From ZC4RG29 sp036381475 (GTDB lineage: Bacteria; Bacteroidota; Bacteroidia; Cytophagales; Cyclobacteriaceae): a stretch of 11,483 bases of DNA. Shown here in pieces: positions 7,254 to 11,483 of the stretch; within the stretch, counting starts at the first letter, position 1, and every line of letters begins with the position of its first letter. Both the position numbers and the translations under genes were made by a program. The stretch lies in assembly GCA_036381475.1 (NCBI GenBank), contig DASVCT010000055.1, positions 1-11,483 of the forward strand, read 5' to 3'. Below the pieces are notes generated by a model. The model worked only from the letters and a program-made list of their open reading frames with translations, had not been told where the DNA came from and ran no database searches.

Positions 7254-9422
7254 ATGTACTTCACGTTGCGCCGCATCCCGGGCCATGCCCTTTGTCTTTG
7301 TCTGCTGACGGGAGCCGTCTGGTCTTGTAGTTCTCCCCCCGACAACGTCGGGGCAGGTCCCGATAACGTCGGGAAAAACTGGCGTTCCTACAAGTCCGAC
7401 GCAGCAAGTACCAGCTACTCCTCATTGCGGCAGATTGACAGAAACAACGTTGGCCAACTCGAGGTAGCCTGGACATTCGATCCGGCTGACGCGTCGCCGG
7501 GCATGCGCTTGGGGAAATACGAATGCAATCCTATCATCATTGATACGATCCTGTACGCAGCGTCGGCGCGACACCATGTATACGCCATCGATGCCCGGTC
7601 GGGCGAACAACTCTGGTCAGTCGATCCGTTCCACGGCGAACGGGGAGGAGGGATCTGCAGGGGCGTGACGTATTGGGAAAGCGGCCGTGACAAACGCATT
7701 CTGTTCACCGCGGATCATTTCCTGTATGCAGTAAATGCGTTAACAGGGGAGGCCATTACGTCGTTTGGCGACGGTGGTCGCGTCGATTTGAATCAAGGCC
7801 TCGATACGGAAAAGGAGGAAGTATGGGTCATCCCTACTTCGCCGGGAATTATCTGGAAGGATCTTTTTATTATCGGAGGCGAGGTTTCTGAGATGTATGA
7901 CGCAGCACCGGGTCATATCCGCGCGTATGACGTCCGGACCGGGGAACGTACATGGATATTTCACACCATACCGCATCCCGGCGAACCAGGATATGAAACC
8001 TGGCCACCGGATGCCTGGAAGTACGTCGGCGGTGCCAACAACTGGGGCGGGATGAGTCTTGACGAGCAGCGCGGCATCGTATACGCCCCACTGGGTTCAC
8101 CGACGTACGATTTCTACGGCGCCGACCGAAAAGGACAAAACCTGTATGGCAACTCGCTCGTCGCACTTGACGCATCCACCGGAAAACTTCTGTGGTATTT
8201 CCAAACGGTGCATCACGATTTGTGGGATTACGATTTGCCAGCGCCGGCCAACCTGGTCGCACTGCATCGCGATGGAAAGGTCATTGATGCCGTTGCACTT
8301 ACGTCGAAGACGGGCTTTCTGTATGTCCTCGACCGCGAAACTGGTGAACCGGTGTTCCCTATCGAGGAGCGCCCTGTACCGGCATCGCATATTCCGGGTG
8401 AAGAAGCCTGGCCGACACAACCATTCCCGGTGTCTCCGGAACCGTATGCGCGACAAAACATGAGGGAAGAAGAACTTAATGACATGACACCTCATTTCCG
8501 TGATTCGCTCGCCCGCGCGCTTTCGGCGCTGCGGTATGAAGGGCTCTTCACACCACCGGATCCACGCGGCGCGCTTATGTTGCCCGGGACACGCGGTGGT
8601 GCAGAATGGGGTGGCGCTGCCTATGATCCGGAATCGTCGGTACTCTACATCAATGCCAATGAGTCGCCCGAGGTGGCGCGCGTCGAACGCGTGAGGAAGA
8701 ACACGACGGAAAGAGGCACATCTGCTTATGAACGTGGCCGACTCTTCTATACGCATCATTGTTCCTCGTGCCATGGACCGGAACGGGCAGGGCAGGAGCC
8801 GCTCTATCCCAGTCTTCTGGATATCTCGAATCGCCTCTCCAAAGAACAGGTATTGGCTGTGATTGAAAACGGCTCCGGAAGGATGCCCGCCTTTTCCGCT
8901 TTTCTCGAAGGAAACCGCGAGGCCATAATCGCCTACCTCTTCGACATAAGAGCGAAATCGTCATCGCATAGCGCATCCGTCGAAGAAGATACGACAACCC
9001 AATACCTGAACACTACTGCCTACGGACACTTTAGCGGACCGGGTCGGACACCTGCCATCAAGCCGCCGTGGGGCACGCTCAACGCCATCGATCTCAATAC
9101 AGGTGAGTATCTATGGAGACGACCTCTTGGAAACTACCCGGACCAGCAACGGCCCGGCGAACCGGAAACAGGCACTGAAAATTGGGGCGGACCGATGGTG
9201 ACTGCGGGGGGACTTGTGTTTATCGCAGCGACCCGCGACAACAAGTTCCGGGCCTTTGACAAGACCTCTGGTGAGGTACTTTGGGAAACAGAACTCCCTG
9301 GCCCGGGTTATGCGACCCCTGCAACGTACTTCTGCGACGGACGGCAATATGTCGTGATTGCCGTGTCAGGAAACCGGGAGGCACCGTCGGGCAAGATTTT
9401 AGCTTTTGCCCTGGGAGACTAA
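7254..9422 (+). CDS. PQQ-dependent dehydrogenase with internal cytochrome c domain
   Basis: A 722-aa quinoprotein dehydrogenase, predicted to oxidise a sugar or alcohol in the periplasm and pass electrons from PQQ to its own haem. The N-terminus is hydrophobic and ends VWSC, so Cys25 is a plausible lipid anchor. Residues about 43-490 are PQQ-propeller blades (ANNWGGMSLD and later GGAEWGGAAYDP are typical). A cytochrome c domain follows at about 490-565 with CSSCH at 503-507 and probable axial Met544 in GRMPAF. Residues about 595-722 return to propeller sequence, with TENWGGPMVTAGGLVFIAATRDNKFRAFD resembling membrane glucose dehydrogenases. There is one Cys in GGGICRGVTYW, not the vicinal Cys pair of methanol/ethanol dehydrogenases. 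No PQQ biosynthesis gene lies in the window. The linker after the lipobox contains a duplicated palindrome (see the repeat entry). The substrate is unknown. Confidence 0.9.
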   Translation: MYFTLRRIPGHALCLCLLTGAVWSCSSPPDNVGAGPDNVGKNWRSYKSDAASTSYSSLRQIDRNNVGQLEVAWTFDPADASPGMRLGKYECNPIIIDTILYAASARHHVYAIDARSGEQLWSVDPFHGERGGGICRGVTYWESGRDKRILFTADHFLYAVNALTGEAITSFGDGGRVDLNQGLDTEKEEVWVIPTSPGIIWKDLFIIGGEVSEMYDAAPGHIRAYDVRTGERTWIFHTIPHPGEPGYETWPPDAWKYVGGANNWGGMSLDEQRGIVYAPLGSPTYDFYGADRKGQNLYGNSLVALDASTGKLLWYFQTVHHDLWDYDLPAPANLVALHRDGKVIDAVALTSKTGFLYVLDRETGEPVFPIEERPVPASHIPGEEAWPTQPFPVSPEPYARQNMREEELNDMTPHFRDSLARALSALRYEGLFTPPDPRGALMLPGTRGGAEWGGAAYDPESSVLYINANESPEVARVERVRKNTTERGTSAYERGRLFYTHHCSSCHGPERAGQEPLYPSLLDISNRLSKEQVLAVIENGSGRMPAFSAFLEGNREAIIAYLFDIRAKSSSHSASVEEDTTTQYLNTTAYGHFSGPGRTPAIKPPWGTLNAIDLNTGEYLWRRPLGNYPDQQRPGEPETGTENWGGPMVTAGGLVFIAATRDNKFRAFDKTSGEVLWETELPGPGYATPATYFCDGRQYVVIAVSGNREAPSGKILAFALGD
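7337..7374. repeat. Duplicated palindrome inside the PQQ-dehydrogenase coding sequence
   Basis: CCCCGACAACGTCGGGG (7337-7353) has perfect 7-bp arms around AAC. TCCCGATAACGTCGGGA (7358-7374) repeats it with one G-T wobble in the stem. The repeat period is 21 nt, exactly seven codons, so the protein gains PDNVG twice (residues 29-33 and 36-40) directly after the lipid-anchor Cys. It resembles a short dispersed palindromic element that settled in a tolerant linker and duplicated; dispersion is not shown within this window. Confidence 0.75.
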
Positions 9423-9463
9423 CGAATCAGCGGGCTGCCCAGAGCGCACACGACAGGATTCGT
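9422..9463. repeat. Inverted repeat ACGAATC / GATTCGT after the PQQ dehydrogenase
   Basis: ACGAATC at 9422-9428 is the exact reverse complement of GATTCGT at 9457-9463, with 28 nt between. The loop contains a small GGG-CTG-CCC hairpin at 9432-9440. The left arm begins on the last base of the stop codon. No T-run follows, so it is not a classical intrinsic terminator; it could be a transcript-end structure or a protein-binding site. Confidence 0.4.
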
Positions 9464-9464
9464 C

Positions 9465-9479
9465 CATTTATCATAAATG
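9465..9479. promoter_or_regulatory. Perfect 15-bp palindrome CATTTATCATAAATG, candidate operator
   Basis: CATTTAT and ATAAATG are perfect 7-bp arms around a single central C at 9472. It lies 60 nt upstream of the subunit-3 start in the only gap of the right half large enough for regulation. Odd-centred palindromes of this size are typical sites for dimeric repressors or activators. No regulator gene is in the window to pair with it. Confidence 0.4.
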
Positions 9480-9497
9480 CGACTACCATCAGTGACA

Positions 9498-9511
9498 TTT
9501 GCCTATCTTGG
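9498..9511 (+). promoter_or_regulatory. Candidate promoter for the subunit-3/GMC pair
   Basis: TTTGCCTAT (9498-9506), shared with the gap at 3769, overlaps TATCTTGG (9504-9511), which differs from the Bacteroidota -7 consensus TAnnTTTG at one position. The transcript would start about 22 nt before ATG 9539. No -33 element is evident, so support is weak. Confidence 0.3.
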
Positions 9512-9538
9512 TGAACGGTAGCACCAACCCATCTTATT

Positions 9539-10060
9539 ATGAATCGAAGGGAATCTATCCGAACCCTTATGGCGGCGTCAGCCGGATTGATAGCCCTGCC
9601 ATCGTGGGCGGAAAGCTGGAGCGTGGAAACTTTACCAGCCGGTTTGTCGGTGTTCGACGTGACGGAGCAGGATGTGCTTACCGCTGTTGCTGACACAATC
9701 ATACCGCCGGGTGACAGCATCGGCGCGCTGTCTGTCGGCGTCGACAAGTTTCTCGTAGCGCTCTTCGACCGATGCTATGAGAAAGACGTTCAGGACAATC
9801 TGAAAAAGCAGCTGAGCGCGCTCGATGCCGTTGCCCAGCGCACCCACGGAAAGTCCTTTGCTGCATGTGATCCGAATCAGCGGACGGAAATGCTGCTGAG
9901 CTTTGCCGATTCCGATGAAAATGAAAAGAAAGAATTTTTCGATCTCGTCAAGTCGGAAACGATCCGCGGTTTCAGGACCTCCAAGGAGGTAATGGTGGGC
10001 TATCACAATTACAAAGTTGCGCCCGGCCACTACTATGGCTGCGTAGATGTAAACTCCTGA
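9539..10060 (+). CDS. Gluconate 2-dehydrogenase subunit 3-family protein with Tat-like signal
   Basis: A 173-aa accessory subunit of a membrane-associated FAD dehydrogenase. Members of the gluconate 2-dehydrogenase subunit 3 family bind no known cofactor and accompany a GMC flavoprotein. Residues 2-24 (NRRESIRTL, a hydrophobic stretch, then PSWA) look like a Tat signal with twin Arg3-Arg4 and cleavage after Ala24. The mature part has the family's conserved opening VTEQDVLTAVADTIIPPGD at about 41-59 and ends with the typical VMVGYHNYKVAPGHYYGCVDV. No Shine-Dalgarno is evident. The GMC gene starts 4 nt after the stop, so the two are surely co-expressed. By analogy with Burkholderia FAD glucose dehydrogenase, whose small subunit carries the export signal, it probably escorts the GMC protein across the membrane. 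Confidence 0.9.
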   Translation: MNRRESIRTLMAASAGLIALPSWAESWSVETLPAGLSVFDVTEQDVLTAVADTIIPPGDSIGALSVGVDKFLVALFDRCYEKDVQDNLKKQLSALDAVAQRTHGKSFAACDPNQRTEMLLSFADSDENEKKEFFDLVKSETIRGFRTSKEVMVGYHNYKVAPGHYYGCVDVNS

Positions 10061-10064
10061 GTCT

Positions 10065-11483
10065 ATGGCTAATCTCGTTATCGACTCCATCAAGAAACGG
10101 ACGTATGATGCTATCGTAATCGGTTCCGGCGCCTCTGGCGGATGGGCGGCCAAGGAACTTTGCGATCACGGACTGAAGACGCTCGTTCTGGAAAGAGGAC
10201 GGGATGTCAAACACATCAAGGACTATCCCACGGCATCCAAGGCGCCCTGGCAGTTTGAGTTTCGGGGAACTGTTCCACTCGACAAGAGAGTGGGCTATGG
10301 CGGCGGTCGCTACCTGAACGAGGCAACGCTGCACTGGGCACTGAAGGAAGACGAACAACCATACATCCAGGAAAAACCTTTCCGATGGTTTCGTGGATAT
10401 CACGTTGGAGGAAAATCCCTGCTCTGGGCACGACAAACACAACGATGGAGCGATTTCGATTTTGAGGGACCGGCACGCGATGGCTTTGCGGTTGACTGGC
10501 CCATTCGCTATAAAGACCTGGAGCCCTGGTATGCGCATGTTGAGAAGTTTGCGGGCATTGCGGGCAATAAGGATGGTCTACCCGAACTTCCCGACAGCGA
10601 ATGCATGCCGGGATTTGAAATGAGTTGTATTGAAAAATACTTTCAGGAGAGCCTCGCAAAGAACTATAAGGACCGGCACCTTATTCAGGCACGCTGCGCC
10701 CACATCACTGACCCTCAGCCCATCCACACACAACAAGGACGCGCCAAGTGTCAGAATCAGACGATGTGCAACAGGGGCTGTGTCTACGGCGCCTATTTCA
10801 GCAGCAACGCGTCGACGATTCCCTGGGCGATGAAGACCAATAATCTTACCATCAGGCCGGATTCTGTAGTGCACTCCGTCATCTACGACGACAGGAAGGG
10901 AAAGGCGACAGGTGTGCGTGTTATCGACCGGCACTCGAAAGAGGTTATGGAGTTTTACGCGACCGTTATTTTCGTAAACGCCTCCGCGCTCAACAGCAAT
11001 GCTATCCTCCTGAACTCCACTTCATCGAGGTTCCCGAACGGGTTGGGCAACGACAGTGGTCTGCTGGGCAAGTACGTTTCCTGGCATAACTATCGCGGTA
11101 AGGCCAATGCCACGTACGAAGGCTTCCAGGATAAGCGGACCGACGGAAGGAATCCCAGTAACAGCTACATTCCCCGTTTCCGGAATCTGCGAAAACAGGA
11201 GACCGATTTTCTGAGGGGCTATGCGATAGGAATAGGAGGGGGAAGGGGTTCTTCATCCGATACGTCCCTGATCGGCGACCAACTTCGCGAAAGCCTGCTT
11301 CACCCCAAATTGGGTCACTGGCATATCAGCAGCTGGATGATGGGCGAGGTGGTTCCCATTGAAAAGAATCATGTGCGCCTGCACGAGACCCTGAAAGATA
11401 AGTACGGCATTCCGCAGCTTGTCATTTCCTGTGATTGGACCGAGAATGATGACAAGATGGTCCAGGATTATGTGGAGCAGTCG
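10065..11483 (+). CDS. GMC-family FAD dehydrogenase, large subunit (3'-truncated by window end)
   Basis: The first 473 codons are present without a stop; relatives run about 550-575 residues, so the C-terminus with the catalytic His/Asn pair lies outside. The FAD-binding Rossmann motif GSGASG is at 20-25, with Glu43 ending the second strand (LVLERG). Further family marks are GYHVGGKSLLWARQTQRWSDFDFE and the NSYIPRF stretch. Cys229-x5-Cys235-x3-Cys239 in KCQNQTMCNRGCVYGA matches the spacing of the 3Fe-4S ligands of Burkholderia FAD glucose dehydrogenase. There is no signal peptide; the FAD domain begins by residue 14, so export must depend on the Tat-bearing partner upstream. The likely reaction is oxidation of a sugar or sugar-acid hydroxyl (gluconate 2-, glucose 1- or glucoside 3-dehydrogenase type), with electrons passed to a cytochrome c or quinone. 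The exact substrate cannot be fixed. Confidence 0.9.
   Translation, partial: MANLVIDSIKKRTYDAIVIGSGASGGWAAKELCDHGLKTLVLERGRDVKHIKDYPTASKAPWQFEFRGTVPLDKRVGYGGGRYLNEATLHWALKEDEQPYIQEKPFRWFRGYHVGGKSLLWARQTQRWSDFDFEGPARDGFAVDWPIRYKDLEPWYAHVEKFAGIAGNKDGLPELPDSECMPGFEMSCIEKYFQESLAKNYKDRHLIQARCAHITDPQPIHTQQGRAKCQNQTMCNRGCVYGAYFSSNASTIPWAMKTNNLTIRPDSVVHSVIYDDRKGKATGVRVIDRHSKEVMEFYATVIFVNASALNSNAILLNSTSSRFPNGLGNDSGLLGKYVSWHNYRGKANATYEGFQDKRTDGRNPSNSYIPRFRNLRKQETDFLRGYAIGIGGGRGSSSDTSLIGDQLRESLLHPKLGHWHISSWMMGEVVPIEKNHVRLHETLKDKYGIPQLVISCDWTENDDKMVQDYVEQS

Noticed and set aside
8097..8774. 225-codon minus-strand open frame inside the PQQ dehydrogenase gene
   Set aside because: It is antisense to strongly conserved propeller and haem coding sequence, and its arginine- and cysteine-rich product shows no domain.

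Overview
The window looks like chromosomal DNA of a Bacteroidota bacterium, most probably a Cytophagales-type environmental species. This rests on weak or absent Shine-Dalgarno sequences at most starts, TAnnTTTG-like promoter elements, degenerate 7-8 nt repeats in intergenic DNA, Bacteroidota-style lipoprotein signals, and a GMC oxidoreductase next to a gluconate 2-dehydrogenase subunit 3 homologue, a pair common in that phylum. The genus is inference. All eight supported genes are on the + strand. I see no RNA gene, CRISPR array, transposase or phage gene.

Layout. Positions 1-242 are non-coding. They hold nothing recognisable in 1-39, then three abutting short tandem-repeat tracts (GTAATCG-like, CCCTATA, TATTTCCY). 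The last two form a 107-nt run without a G on the + strand that ends against a start codon. Positions 243-926 encode an exported SGNH/GDSL hydrolase. Positions 989-3727 hold nuoA, nuoB, nuoC and nuoD of complex I, tightly packed, with the visible cluster ligands (NuoB) and quinone-site residues (NuoD) intact. The run stops at nuoD; nuoE-N do not follow.

Positions 3821-9422 encode two large cell-envelope lipoprotein candidates with c-type haem. The first is a 1136-aa protein with beta-propeller, HEAT repeats and a Planctomycetes/Verrucomicrobia-type haem domain. The second is a 722-aa PQQ-dependent dehydrogenase whose cytochrome c domain is inserted inside the propeller. A 116-nt gap with two perfect inverted repeats follows. 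Positions 9539-11483 hold a Tat-exported subunit-3 protein and, 4 nt later, a GMC flavoprotein that runs off the window end. The flavoprotein carries a three-cysteine motif spaced like the 3Fe-4S ligands of bacterial FAD glucose dehydrogenase.

How the genes may fit together (inference). The right half looks like an accessory module for periplasmic oxidation of sugars or related alcohols. Two dehydrogenase chemistries (PQQ and FAD/Fe-S) would pass electrons to c-type haems and on to the respiratory chain, while the nuo genes supply part of the NADH:quinone entry point. No individual family here is new. The most unusual items are the repeat-built 5' region, the partial nuo block, the haem insert in the PQQ enzyme, the repeated palindrome inside its coding sequence, and the predicted Fe-S GMC enzyme with a Tat-bearing partner.
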